The notes under the pieces are model-generated. The model searched no databases and was not told the origin of the DNA. It saw only the letters and a list, made by a program, of their open reading frames with translations. The position numbers and the translations under genes were made by a program. Positions 7,807-15,839 of a stretch of 64,000 bases of DNA are shown piece after piece (the stretch's first letter is position 1; every line of letters starts with the position of its first letter). This DNA comes from JAHEGP01 sp963751595 (GTDB taxonomy: Bacteria; Pseudomonadota; Gammaproteobacteria; Pseudomonadales; JAHEGP01), in NCBI GenBank assembly GCA_963751595.1, contig CAVVVC010000008.1:62001-126000 (forward strand), read 5' to 3'.

Positions 7807-9063
7807 TTGATCACCATGAAACAGATCAAGAAAGAAGGCAATTCCGACGATGGTGCACTAACTACGGCGGGTGCAGCACCGGACCAATCCGGCCAGCCAG
7901 AGGACCCGATTGCCGTTGCCGAGCGGGAATGGGCTGAGTTGATCGCCAGGGAAGCGAATGCGGAGCAGACGGAGGGCACGGCTTCGCCGCAGCCTGCTGC
8001 TGTCGAGGAGCAGCCCCAGTTTGACCCGATAGCCCTTGCGGAGCAGGAGTGGGCGAACCTCCTCGCGGAAGGCGACGCCGTTCCAGAGGCCGCCGAGCCC
8101 CCCATCGCAGAAACGGGGGAAGCTGTGGAAACCCCAGAGGGCGGTTTTTTCACGCGGCTAAAGAAGGGCTTGAAGCGCACCGGAAGCGGCTTTGCGGAAG
8201 GTATGGGGACTTTCCTGCTGGGCAAAAAGGAAATTGATGACGAGGTCATGGAAGACCTCGAAAACGCTCTGCTGGTGGCCGACGTGGGTATCGAGGCGAC
8301 GACCGAGATTATCGATAACCTCACCGCCAGGGTTAAACGCAAGGAGCTGGCTGACGGCGAAGCGGTGGTTGGGGCACTTAAAGTCGAGCTGGCGAGGTTG
8401 TTGGCACCCTCAGAGCAGCCTCTGGTTGTTGACCCTGCCCATAAACCCTTTGTGATTCTGGTGGTTGGCGTCAACGGGGTTGGCAAGACCACAACTATCG
8501 GTAAATTGGCCCGCCGATATCGGGATGAGGGCAAGTCCGTGATGCTGGCGGCAGGAGACACTTTCCGGGCCGCTGCAGTAGAGCAGCTGCAAGCGTGGGG
8601 AGCTCGCAATGATGTTCCCGTGATCGCACAGAAAACCGGCTCAGACAGCGCTTCCGTGCTTTACGATGCGCTGCAAGCCGCCAGCGCGCGCAACGTTGAC
8701 GTGTTGATAGCGGATACCGCCGGAAGGCTGCACAACAAAGACAACCTGATGGACGAATTGAAAAAGGTCGTCCGGGTCATGGGCAAGCTCGACCCGGGGG
8801 CGCCCCACGAGACCCTGTTGGTGCTTGACGCGGGGACCGGCCAGAATGCGCTGAGCCAGGCCAGCACTTTCCAGTCGGTGGTGAATGTCAGCGGCCTGGC
8901 ATTGACCAAGCTCGACGGCACCGCCAAGGGCGGCATCATTTTTGCCATCTGCAAGCAGACCGGGTTGCCCCTGCGCTTCATCGGGGTGGGCGAAGCGGCT
9001 GAAGATCTTCGGACTTTCAAAGCCGAAGATTTCGTTGATGCCTTGTTCGACAGCCAGGGCTAG
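7807..9063 (+). CDS. ftsY: Signal recognition particle receptor FtsY
   Basis: SRP receptor GTPase that docks ribosome-nascent chains at the membrane. It has an acidic N-terminal A domain (about residues 1-110), then the N domain, then the G domain with GVNGVGKTTTIGKLA, DTFRAAAVEQL, DTAGRLHNK, TKLDGTAKGG and the GVGEAAEDLRTF closing motif. Start choice: TTG 7807 has AGAAGGA at ideal spacing (about 5-6 bases), while ATG 7816 lies 14 bases away, so TTG is kept with ATG as the alternative. The A domain holds two copies of a 15-residue acidic unit (residues 33-47 and 73-87). It heads the ftsY-ftsE-ftsX-rpoH region. Confidence 0.96.
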   Translation: MITMKQIKKEGNSDDGALTTAGAAPDQSGQPEDPIAVAEREWAELIAREANAEQTEGTASPQPAAVEEQPQFDPIALAEQEWANLLAEGDAVPEAAEPPIAETGEAVETPEGGFFTRLKKGLKRTGSGFAEGMGTFLLGKKEIDDEVMEDLENALLVADVGIEATTEIIDNLTARVKRKELADGEAVVGALKVELARLLAPSEQPLVVDPAHKPFVILVVGVNGVGKTTTIGKLARRYRDEGKSVMLAAGDTFRAAAVEQLQAWGARNDVPVIAQKTGSDSASVLYDALQAASARNVDVLIADTAGRLHNKDNLMDELKKVVRVMGKLDPGAPHETLLVLDAGTGQNALSQASTFQSVVNVSGLALTKLDGTAKGGIIFAICKQTGLPLRFIGVGEAAEDLRTFKAEDFVDALFDSQG

Positions 9064-9118
9064 AGCCTCTATTTTGAGCAAGGGTGATTTTCGCGGTGCA
9101 GCATCAAATCGGGCAACG

Positions 9119-9799
9119 ATGATTCAGTTCGACAACGTCAGTAAACGCTACAGCTCTGGCCACGAAGCCCTCAACCGGCTCAGCTTCCAGATCAATCGTG
9201 ACGAGATGGTGTTCCTCACTGGTCACTCGGGGGCGGGCAAGAGCACGTTGCTGAAGCTGATTATGCTGATGGAGAGGCCCAGTGAGGGGCAGGTGCTGGT
9301 AAACGGCCAGAATCTGCGAAAGCTGGGTCGTCGACAGGTCCCGTATCATCGGCGTCGAGTGGGTGTCGTGTTCCAGAACCATCAGCTGTTGTTCGATCGC
9401 ACGGTTTTCGACAACGTTGCGCTGCCGTTACTCATAGCAGGCTATCATCCCCGTGACGCCGGCCGGCGTGTTCGTGCAGCGCTGGACAAGGTTGGCCTGC
9501 TCTCCAGGGAAAAGCAAAACCCGATAAATTTGTCCGGCGGCGAGCAACAGCGGGTGGGCATAGCGAGGGCGGTGGTTAACAAGCCCCTGGTGCTGCTGGC
9601 CGATGAGCCCACCGGTAACCTCGACCCTGAGCTTTCGGCAGAAATCATGCAGCTATTCGAGCAGTTTAATCAGGTGGGTGTCACAGTGCTCGTGGCGACC
9701 CATGACCTGGCTCTGGTTGCGCGTATGCCCAAGCGGATGCTGACTTTGCAGGATGGCCAGTTGACTAGCGGCGAGGAGCAAAGGGTGACCCATGCCTAG
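9119..9799 (+). CDS. ftsE: Cell division ATP-binding protein FtsE
   Basis: ABC ATPase that with FtsX regulates septal peptidoglycan hydrolases. From ATG 9119 it is 226 residues, the normal FtsE length. The upstream extension of the frame to 8942 only overlaps ftsY and is rejected. Motifs: Walker A GHSGAGKST, Q-loop VVFQNHQLL, signature LSGGEQQRVGIARA, Walker B VLLADEPTGNLD, and the H-loop histidine in ATHD. The start has little Shine-Dalgarno sequence, which fits translational coupling. It overlaps ftsX by 8 bases. Confidence 0.96.
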   Translation: MIQFDNVSKRYSSGHEALNRLSFQINRDEMVFLTGHSGAGKSTLLKLIMLMERPSEGQVLVNGQNLRKLGRRQVPYHRRRVGVVFQNHQLLFDRTVFDNVALPLLIAGYHPRDAGRRVRAALDKVGLLSREKQNPINLSGGEQQRVGIARAVVNKPLVLLADEPTGNLDPELSAEIMQLFEQFNQVGVTVLVATHDLALVARMPKRMLTLQDGQLTSGEEQRVTHA

Positions 9800-10784
9800 A
9801 AAGGTCAGCCAGCGGCAGCCCCGTCGTGAGAGTGGGGCAGTTCAGCGTAGAGCAAGCATTGCAGATCGGCTTGGAGCCTGGCGCTCCCATCATCAGCTGG
9901 TGGCAACGCAGAGCTTTCGGCGCCTGCTCGTCCACCCCCTCGCAAGTACATTGACGTGGTTGGTGATCGGCATTGCCCTGGCGTTGCCCGCCTCGTTGTT
10001 TGTCGCGCTGGATAATCTCCAGCGGCTCACCGGGGGCTGGGACGGCGCAGCGCGAATCTCGGTGTACCTGGACGATAGCGTTACGGAAGACGATGGGCGC
10101 AGGCTGGCAGAGGCGTTGCAGGATAAAGCCGAAATTAGCGGATCTTCGTACCTTTCAAAACAGGAGGCCCTGGCGGAGTTTTCCACGCTGTCGGGTTTTG
10201 GCGGGGTATTGGAGCAGTTGCCCGCAAATCCTTTGCCCGCGGTGGTGGTGTTGCAGCCCGATCTGGCTACTGCTTCGGCTGCCACGCTGGGGGCATTGCT
10301 GGATGACATTCAGCAACTACCTGAAGTGGAGCTTGCGCAAATGGACGTGCAGTGGGTTCAGCGACTGTATCGTCTTATGGAGCTGGGCAAGCGGATTACG
10401 TTTGCGCTGGCCATGTTGTTGGGTCTGGGAGTGCTGCTGGTTACAGGAAACACGATCCGGCTCGCTATTGAGGGTCGGCGGGAAGAAATCGAGGTAGTAA
10501 AATTGGTGGGCGGTACCGATGCCTATGTCCGCCGCCCCTTTATCTACGCCGGTGTGTGGTATGGCCTCGGCGGGGGTGTGGTGGCCTGGGGGGTTCTAGT
10601 GGGCCTGATAGCCTGGCTGGACGGTACCGTGGCAAGTGTTGCAGGGCTGTATGACAGCACCTTTGAATTACACGGTCTTGGCATTGCGGGGAGTGGAGCT
10701 TTGTTACTGGCAGGTCTAATGCTGGGCCTCGGCGGGGCCTGGCTGGCGGTCAGTCGCCACCTCCACGTTATCCAACCGCGTTAA
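9792..10784 (+). CDS. ftsX: Cell division protein FtsX
   Basis: 330-residue permease-like partner of FtsE. It has a basic cytoplasmic N-terminus rich in Arg/Gln (residues 1-50), a first membrane segment around 54-75, and a large periplasmic domain (about 76-205) that in E. coli contacts EnvC. Three further hydrophobic helices follow (about 208-228, 255-278, 300-322). The EEIEVVKLVGGTDAYVRRPF segment before the third helix is the conserved FtsX motif. It begins inside the end of ftsE (8-base overlap), consistent with 1:1 production. Confidence 0.95.
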   Translation: MPRKVSQRQPRRESGAVQRRASIADRLGAWRSHHQLVATQSFRRLLVHPLASTLTWLVIGIALALPASLFVALDNLQRLTGGWDGAARISVYLDDSVTEDDGRRLAEALQDKAEISGSSYLSKQEALAEFSTLSGFGGVLEQLPANPLPAVVVLQPDLATASAATLGALLDDIQQLPEVELAQMDVQWVQRLYRLMELGKRITFALAMLLGLGVLLVTGNTIRLAIEGRREEIEVVKLVGGTDAYVRRPFIYAGVWYGLGGGVVAWGVLVGLIAWLDGTVASVAGLYDSTFELHGLGIAGSGALLLAGLMLGLGGAWLAVSRHLHVIQPR

Positions 10785-10822
10785 GCCTTTAATTTTTAGT
10801 GGGTAAGGGAACTATTTGCGTC

Positions 10823-10849
10823 TTAGCACTCTAACAAAAGGAGTGCTAA
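10823..10849 (+). promoter_or_regulatory. CIRCE operator (HrcA box) upstream of rpoH
   Basis: TTAGCACTC (10823-10831), 9-base spacer, GAGTGCTAA (10841-10849). Both arms and the spacer length match the canonical CIRCE inverted repeat exactly. CIRCE is the binding site of the heat-shock repressor HrcA, normally in front of groESL or hrcA-dnaK. Here it lies 34 bases before the rpoH start codon, where it would be in the leader or over the promoter. Its presence is seen directly; HrcA control of rpoH is inference, because hrcA is not in this window. Confidence 0.9.
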
Positions 10850-10883
10850 AATGGTCGTCAGATCGAAAGAGGGGTCTTATTGT

Positions 10884-11738
10884 ATGAACAGCGAATTACA
10901 GCCAGTCACCCTGATGGTGCCAGGTAGTAATGTCAATGCCTACATCCAGGCAGTGAACACGGTGCCCGTGCTCTCCGTCGAGGAAGAGCAGGCGCTGGCT
11001 CAGCGATTGTATTACCAGCAGGATCTCGAAGCCGCCAGGCAGTTGGTTCTCAGCCACCTGCGCTTTGTCGTCCACGTGGCGCGCAGTTATACGGGTTACG
11101 GGTTGCCGTTGGCAGACCTGATCCAGGAAGGTAATGTTGGCCTGATGAAGGCGGTAAAGCGGTTTAACCCCGAAAAAGGTGTTCGTCTGGTCTCGTTCGC
11201 CGTGCACTGGATCAAGGCCGAAATGCACGAGTTCATTTTGCGCAACTGGCGTATCGTCAAAGTTGCTACCACCAAGGCCCAGCGTAAATTGTTTTTCAAT
11301 CTACGGGGACAGAAGAAATCCCTCAACTGGCTGTCGAATGCCGAAGCCGAGGCGGTGGCAGATGATTTGGGCGTTGACGTGGTTGAGGTTCGCCGTATGG
11401 AGGGGCGGCTCAGCACCTACGACACCCCCTATGATGGCGCAACGGACGATGATGACAACACCAGTTACGTGGCCCCCGTCAATTATCTTGAAGACCACAG
11501 CGCTGACCCGGCGCGGCAACTGGAGGCCACCGAATGGGAGCAAAACAACGAGCAAAGTCTGCATTCGGCGATTGCGGAACTGGATGAGCGCTCCCGGGAT
11601 ATCCTGGCCAGCCGCTGGTTAGCGGAAAAGAAGGCTACCTTGCATCAGCTGGCGGACAAATATGGCGTATCGGCCGAGCGAATCCGCCAGATTGAGCAGA
11701 ATGCCATGAAAAAGATGAAGGCCAGCCTGCAGGCTTAG
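10884..11738 (+). CDS. rpoH: RNA polymerase sigma-32 factor (heat shock)
   Basis: 284 residues from ATG 10884, the same length as E. coli RpoH. The in-frame ATG at 10851 sits against the CIRCE element and adds a non-conserved 11-residue extension, so it is rejected; GAGGGG precedes 10884. Region 2 carries LADLIQEGNVGLMKAVKRFN and FAVHWIKAEMHEFILRNW. The RpoH box QRKLFFNLR follows at about residue 131. Region 4 ends with the helix-turn-helix LADKYGVSAERIRQIEQNA. It directs transcription of heat-shock genes. A good terminator follows at 11760. Confidence 0.98.
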   Translation: MNSELQPVTLMVPGSNVNAYIQAVNTVPVLSVEEEQALAQRLYYQQDLEAARQLVLSHLRFVVHVARSYTGYGLPLADLIQEGNVGLMKAVKRFNPEKGVRLVSFAVHWIKAEMHEFILRNWRIVKVATTKAQRKLFFNLRGQKKSLNWLSNAEAEAVADDLGVDVVEVRRMEGRLSTYDTPYDGATDDDDNTSYVAPVNYLEDHSADPARQLEATEWEQNNEQSLHSAIAELDERSRDILASRWLAEKKATLHQLADKYGVSAERIRQIEQNAMKKMKASLQA

Positions 11739-11759
11739 GCAGTGCACGCTGGAATCTGA

Positions 11760-11784
11760 AAGCCGCTCTTGGGAGCGGCTTTTT
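11760..11784 (+). terminator. Rho-independent terminator of rpoH
   Basis: AAGCCGCTC (11760-11768), TTGG loop, GAGCGGCTT (11773-11781), followed by a T-run (TTTTT including stem end, then CGTTT). It starts 21 bases after the rpoH stop. Confidence 0.92.
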
Positions 11785-11894
11785 CGTTTGCGCCGTTTTG
11801 GAACAGGCCAGAAATGGGCGCTGTTCCGGCACAGCTCGCGATGCTTTAAAATAGCGAGTCACCTTTCAAAGTGCAGCCTGGATGGAGCAGCCAA

Positions 11895-12278
11895 TTGGCC
11901 AAATATTTTCTGCTAATCGCCGCGGTCTCAGGGTTGTTGGCTGTAGCCCTCGGAGCCTTCGGCGCCCATGCCCTCAAGGGTAAGCTGGCCTCGGATCTTA
12001 TGGCGGTTTATCAAACTGCGGTCCAATACCATTTTTATCACACCCTGGCTTTATTTGGCGTCGCGCTGCTGCTGGTGCAATTTCCGAGGCACACTGCACT
12101 GCTTGCGGGAGGCGGTTGTTTTGCCCTCGGCTTGGTGCTGTTCTGTGGAAGCCTCTACGCCCTGGCCTTCTCCGGGATCCGCTGGCTGGGTGCTATTACC
12201 CCTGTCGGGGGGCTGGCATTCATGCTGGGCTGGCTGGCATTGGCCTGGTTCGGCATTGAGCAGGCGGACAGATTGTGA
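11895..12278 (+). CDS. DUF423 (YgdD-like) membrane protein
   Basis: Small integral membrane protein with four predicted helices (about residues 4-24, 42-60, 68-90 and 98-120 from TTG 11895). The N-terminal motif AVALGAFGAHALK is the DUF423 hallmark. The frame is open from GTG 11871, but TTG 11895 has GGAG at 7 bases and gives the usual family start (MAKYFLLIAAVSG) and length (127 residues), so I prefer it. Function is unknown for the family. It overlaps trmB by 4 bases and probably shares its transcript. Confidence 0.9.
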   Translation: MAKYFLLIAAVSGLLAVALGAFGAHALKGKLASDLMAVYQTAVQYHFYHTLALFGVALLLVQFPRHTALLAGGGCFALGLVLFCGSLYALAFSGIRWLGAITPVGGLAFMLGWLALAWFGIEQADRL

Positions 12279-12967
12279 ATCAGTTGATGCCGAGCGGGCG
12301 CAGGCCGATTCGAAGCTTTGTGGTGCGTCCCGGCCGAATGACCGAAGGCCAGCGCAATGCGATTGAGCGCAAATGGCCGGAACTGGGTCTTGCGGTTGCT
12401 GACGGACCGGTTGACTATGCCCGGGTATTCAACAGGCGGGCGGACACGGTGCTGGAAATTGGATTTGGGATGGGGGGATCGCTGGTATCGATGGCCACTA
12501 GCCAGCCAGCGTTAAACTATATCGGCATCGAGGTTCATCCCCCCGGGGTAGGCAGCCTTTTACTGAGCTGTGAAGAGCGGGGGATAGAAAACATACGGGT
12601 CTATCGAGAGGATGCGGTGGAAGTGCTCAGGCACTGCATCGTGGATGCTAGCCTGAAGGGCGTACAGCTGTATTTCCCTGACCCGTGGCCCAAAAAAAAG
12701 CACCACAAGCGGCGCATAGTCCAGCCTGAGTTCATCGCTCTGGTGGGTGCGAAGTTAGCTCCGGGCGGTTTTCTCCATATGGCCACGGACTGGCAGAATT
12801 ACGCCGAACACATGCTGCAGGTGATGGCCGACCGGCGGGAGTTCGTCAACGGTGCGGGTGCTGGACAATATAGCGAGAAACCATCCTGGCGGCCAAAAAC
12901 CAAGTTCGAGCTGCGGGGTGAGCGCCTCGGGCATGGTGTCTGGGACCTGCTGTTCTTCAAGTGCTGA
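12275..12967 (+). CDS. trmB: tRNA (guanine46-N7)-methyltransferase
   Basis: 230 residues. Makes m7G46 in tRNA variable loops using AdoMet. Motifs: SFVVRPGRMTEGQ at the N-terminus, LEIGFGMGGSLV as the AdoMet site, GIEVHPPGVGSLL, and the diagnostic YFPDPWPKKKHHKRRIV. The C-terminus TKFELRGERLGHGVWDL is also conserved. The start is GTG 12275, overlapping the DUF423 stop by 4 bases. It is convergent with hemW, 27 bases between stops. Confidence 0.97.
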   Translation: MNQLMPSGRRPIRSFVVRPGRMTEGQRNAIERKWPELGLAVADGPVDYARVFNRRADTVLEIGFGMGGSLVSMATSQPALNYIGIEVHPPGVGSLLLSCEERGIENIRVYREDAVEVLRHCIVDASLKGVQLYFPDPWPKKKHHKRRIVQPEFIALVGAKLAPGGFLHMATDWQNYAEHMLQVMADRREFVNGAGAGQYSEKPSWRPKTKFELRGERLGHGVWDLLFFKC

Positions 12968-12994
12968 AGCCCCGGGCGGGTTGCTGCCAGGGTC

Positions 12995-14158
12995 CTAATC
13001 CATAAAGGTTTGCAGGATGGAATCGAGAAACCGCTCGCCCCGTTCGGTTGTGCCAATTTGGTCCGATTCTTGCCGCAGCAGGCCCCGTTGGCGAAGCTGC
13101 TCCAGGGCGGTTTCGATGGTGGCCAGGTTCAAACCGGTGCGTCGACGGTAGAAACTGCTGGGTACTCCTGCTGACAGCCGCAGGACATTCATCATGAACT
13201 CGAGTGGTAGCTGTGCGGCGGTAAGATCGCGTTTTCCTGCCACCTGGCAGTGGTTTCTGGCCATGTAGTCCAATGGCATTCGGGTTTTCCAGCTGCGCCG
13301 GATACGATTGGCGTCCGGGGTGCTGACTTTACTGTGGGCACCAGCACCGATACCGATATAGTCGCCGAACTGCCAATAGTTGCTATTGTGCTGTGATTTC
13401 TCGCCGAGGCGAGCAAAGGCGGATATCTCGTACCTTGAGTAGCCGGCTTGTTGCAACCTGGCACGGCCACCTGACTCGATCGATTCCAGCACAGGTTCCG
13501 AAGGTAGCTTTGGCGGCCGCTTGTAGAACTCGGTATTGGGTTCGAGGGTCAACTCGTACCAGGACACATGTTCGGGCTCAAGACCTATCGCCGTTTGCAA
13601 GTCAGTCATGGCCTGGGTAGCGTCCTGCCTGGGTAATCCGTACATCAAGTCCAGATTGATGTTCTCGAAACCGGCGGCGCGGGCGCGGGAAAAGGCCCGC
13701 ATCGCATCTGCAGCTGAATGGACGCGACCTAGCGCCTGCAGTCGACGGTCATCAAAACTCTGGACGCCAATCGACAGGCGGTTGATCCCGGCTGCGCGAA
13801 ATCCGATAAATTTCTGCGCGTCGACAGCACCGGGATTGGCCTCGAGGGTAAGCTCGATATCCTCCTCCCAGCCAATCAGCCGCCGGCTGGTCTCGAGCAG
13901 GGTATGTATCGCCTCGGGTGATAGCAGGCTTGGCGTGCCGCCACCGAAAAAAATGGAACAGAGCCTGCGCTGCTGAACACCCTCCATCTCCTGTTCAAGG
14001 TCCCGGAGTAAGGCGGCGACATACGCGCTTTCTGGCAGCGCTGCGGGGGCCTCGTGGGAGTTAAAATCACAGTACGGGCATTTGCGGATGCACCAGGGAA
14101 TGTGAATATACAGGCTGAGTGGCGGTAGCTCTGCCAGCTGGATACGCGTTTCGCTCAC
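12995..14158 (-). CDS. hemW: Radical SAM heme chaperone HemW
   Basis: 387 residues. The radical SAM cluster motif is CIRKCPYCDF (CX3CX2C), preceded by SLYIHIPW, and the FFGGGTPSLL glycine-rich segment follows. A HemN C-terminal domain occupies the last third. HemW proteins resemble coproporphyrinogen oxidase HemN, but bind heme and deliver it to targets such as respiratory chain proteins; that assignment is family knowledge. It overlaps rdgB by 4 bases and ends the minus-strand operon that begins at yggS. Confidence 0.93.
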   Translation of the reverse strand: MSETRIQLAELPPLSLYIHIPWCIRKCPYCDFNSHEAPAALPESAYVAALLRDLEQEMEGVQQRRLCSIFFGGGTPSLLSPEAIHTLLETSRRLIGWEEDIELTLEANPGAVDAQKFIGFRAAGINRLSIGVQSFDDRRLQALGRVHSAADAMRAFSRARAAGFENINLDLMYGLPRQDATQAMTDLQTAIGLEPEHVSWYELTLEPNTEFYKRPPKLPSEPVLESIESGGRARLQQAGYSRYEISAFARLGEKSQHNSNYWQFGDYIGIGAGAHSKVSTPDANRIRRSWKTRMPLDYMARNHCQVAGKRDLTAAQLPLEFMMNVLRLSAGVPSSFYRRRTGLNLATIETALEQLRQRGLLRQESDQIGTTERGERFLDSILQTFMD

Positions 14159-14766
14159 TGTCCAACTGCGCTGGCGAGACGTTCGAGCTGCGCCATCATG
14201 CCCCTCATGGCGACGGCGCGATGACTGATCCGGCTTTTTAGCTCAGGGCTCATTTGTGCGGCGCTGCAGTCGTACTGAGGTACCCAAAACAAGGGATCAT
14301 AGCCGAAGCCGTTATCGCCTATTGGAGAGCGCAGAATCCGCCCCGCGAGGCTGCCGAGGAAAATCAACGGACAGGGGTCCTGGGCATGGCGCATGAAGAC
14401 CAGCGCACAGTAGTACCTGGCACCGCGCTGCGCTTCATCCGTTCCCTCAAGCTCGGCGAGTAGCTTTTGGTTGTTGGATGTATCCGTTGCCCCTGGACCG
14501 CTGTAGCGGGCAGAGTAGATACCTGGTCGTCCGTTCAGCGCATCGACTTCCAGACCCGAATCATCTGCGAGAGCCGGCAGCTTTGCATGCTCGCAGGCAT
14601 GGCGAGCCTTGATAATGGCGTTTTCAACGAAGCTGAGGCCGGTCTCATCAACTTCCGGCACTCCCAGTTCACTTTGTAGTATCACTTGGAACGAGGCCGG
14701 GGCCAGCAAGCGGTCAAATTCTTTGAGCTTACCCTTGTTGCCACTGGCCAGAACAATCTTTTGCAT
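14155..14766 (-). CDS. rdgB: XTP/dITP pyrophosphatase (house-cleaning NTPase)
   Basis: 203 residues. Hydrolyses non-canonical purine nucleotides (dITP, XTP) to monophosphates, preventing their incorporation. Motifs: VLASGNKGKLKEF at the N-terminus, the catalytic LADDSGLEVDALNGRPGIYS, and FGYDPLF near residue 155; SHRAVAM at the C-terminus is also typical. Start ATG 14766 lies 6 bases after the DUF4426 stop; the end overlaps hemW by 4 bases. Confidence 0.97.
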   Translation of the reverse strand: MQKIVLASGNKGKLKEFDRLLAPASFQVILQSELGVPEVDETGLSFVENAIIKARHACEHAKLPALADDSGLEVDALNGRPGIYSARYSGPGATDTSNNQKLLAELEGTDEAQRGARYYCALVFMRHAQDPCPLIFLGSLAGRILRSPIGDNGFGYDPLFWVPQYDCSAAQMSPELKSRISHRAVAMRGMMAQLERLASAVGQ

Positions 14767-14772
14767 GGCCGC

Positions 14773-15240
14773 TTACTTCTCGGGAGAAACCCGCTTATTG
14801 AATTTTACCGCGATGGGCGGCCTGTTCGGGTCGGGCTGTACTTTCAGGTCAAAGTAAAACACCGCCTCGCTGGTGGCGCGGACTTCAGCGATATAGTAAA
14901 CCGCATCCTTTTCCCTGATCTCGCGAAATTCGATCGGCTGGGTGTGGATGAGGTCGGAGCGGGTGCCGGTGACCCGCGCCGATTGCGTTTGGACACCGGT
15001 GTCGGCGTCGTTGCGTGTCACCGAAACGTTGAGCACTAGGCGATCCCGTGACCGCGTGATGTTGTATGTGGAGGCAATATTCGGTTGCAAAAAGCTGGAG
15101 GGAAAGAGGCTGTGGTACACCGTGTAATCCCCCGACCTGGTCTCGAACTGTTGCTGTGGCTGTACCTGTGCCTGGGTAAACCCCGGCAGCGTCGTCAGCA
15201 GAAAGGTTAATGCAGTGGATAGCGTTAGAATGAATTTCAC
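14773..15240 (-). CDS. DUF4426 periplasmic protein
   Basis: 155 residues from GTG 15240 (MKFILTLSTALTFLL...), which has AGGTG 7 bases upstream and gives a clean signal peptide (about residues 1-25). The longer frame to 15297 would run into metW and is rejected. The mature part contains YTVYHSLFPSSFLQPNIA and SRDRLVLNVSV, typical of DUF4426. The family is almost always placed between metW and rdgB in Gammaproteobacteria; its function is unknown. I infer a soluble periplasmic or membrane-associated beta-rich domain. Confidence 0.9.
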   Translation of the reverse strand: MKFILTLSTALTFLLTTLPGFTQAQVQPQQQFETRSGDYTVYHSLFPSSFLQPNIASTYNITRSRDRLVLNVSVTRNDADTGVQTQSARVTGTRSDLIHTQPIEFREIREKDAVYYIAEVRATSEAVFYFDLKVQPDPNRPPIAVKFNKRVSPEK

Positions 15241-15248
15241 GGGTTCAC

Positions 15249-15839
15249 CTACTTCGTTATACGGTAAATGGCGGTAAAGCCAAACAGGTTGGGCCACTTT
15301 CGGGCGCTTGTGGTCGATTCGCCCTGCGCGTTGAGAAAGCGCCGATTGATGATATCAATGTTTTTATCGCGGCACAGTTGCTCGAAATCCCGGATCGTAC
15401 AAAAGTGGATATTGGGGGTGTCATACCACTGATAGGGGAGAAATTTTGAAACCGGCATCTTGCCCTGGGTGGTGAGGTAGTAGCGACAGCGCCAATGGCC
15501 AAAATTCGGGAAGGCCACAACGCCGACCCGCCCAATGCGCAGCATTTCGTCGATAACCAGGTGGGGAAAGTGCACGGCCTGGAGGGTTTGGGTCATCACC
15601 ACCGTGTCGAAGCTTTGGTCCGTAAAATTGGCCAGCCCCTTGTCGAGATCCTGTTCCACCACGTTAATGCCATCGGCGACGCAGCGCGATATTGCATGGG
15701 GGTCGATCTCGATACCGTAGCCCTGTACTCCCTTGTCATCGATCAACTGGCGCAGTAATGTTCCGTCGCCGCAGCCAAGATCCAATACCCGCTCCCCGGG
15801 CTTGATCCAGGCTTGAACTAACTCGGTGGGCAAGCGCAT
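15249..15839 (-). CDS. metW: MetW methionine-biosynthesis methyltransferase-like protein
   Basis: 196 residues. Class I AdoMet-binding fold with VLDLGCGDGTLLRQL and GIEIDPHAISRCV, then VVMTQTLQAVHFP and FPNFGHWRCRYYL, the MetW signature. MetW is required together with MetX for homoserine O-acylation in several proteobacteria; its exact activity is not settled. Its ATG shares one base with the metX stop, so the two are translationally coupled. Confidence 0.95.
   Translation of the reverse strand: MRLPTELVQAWIKPGERVLDLGCGDGTLLRQLIDDKGVQGYGIEIDPHAISRCVADGINVVEQDLDKGLANFTDQSFDTVVMTQTLQAVHFPHLVIDEMLRIGRVGVVAFPNFGHWRCRYYLTTQGKMPVSKFLPYQWYDTPNIHFCTIRDFEQLCRDKNIDIINRRFLNAQGESTTSARKWPNLFGFTAIYRITK

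Noticed and set aside
7776..8609. 277-residue minus-strand ORF over ftsY
   Set aside because: Ser/Ala-rich antisense shadow of the FtsY A and NG domains.
10851..10883. Earlier ATG for rpoH at 10851
   Set aside because: It would add 11 non-conserved residues, has no ribosome-binding site other than the CIRCE arm, and breaks the exact E. coli length match.
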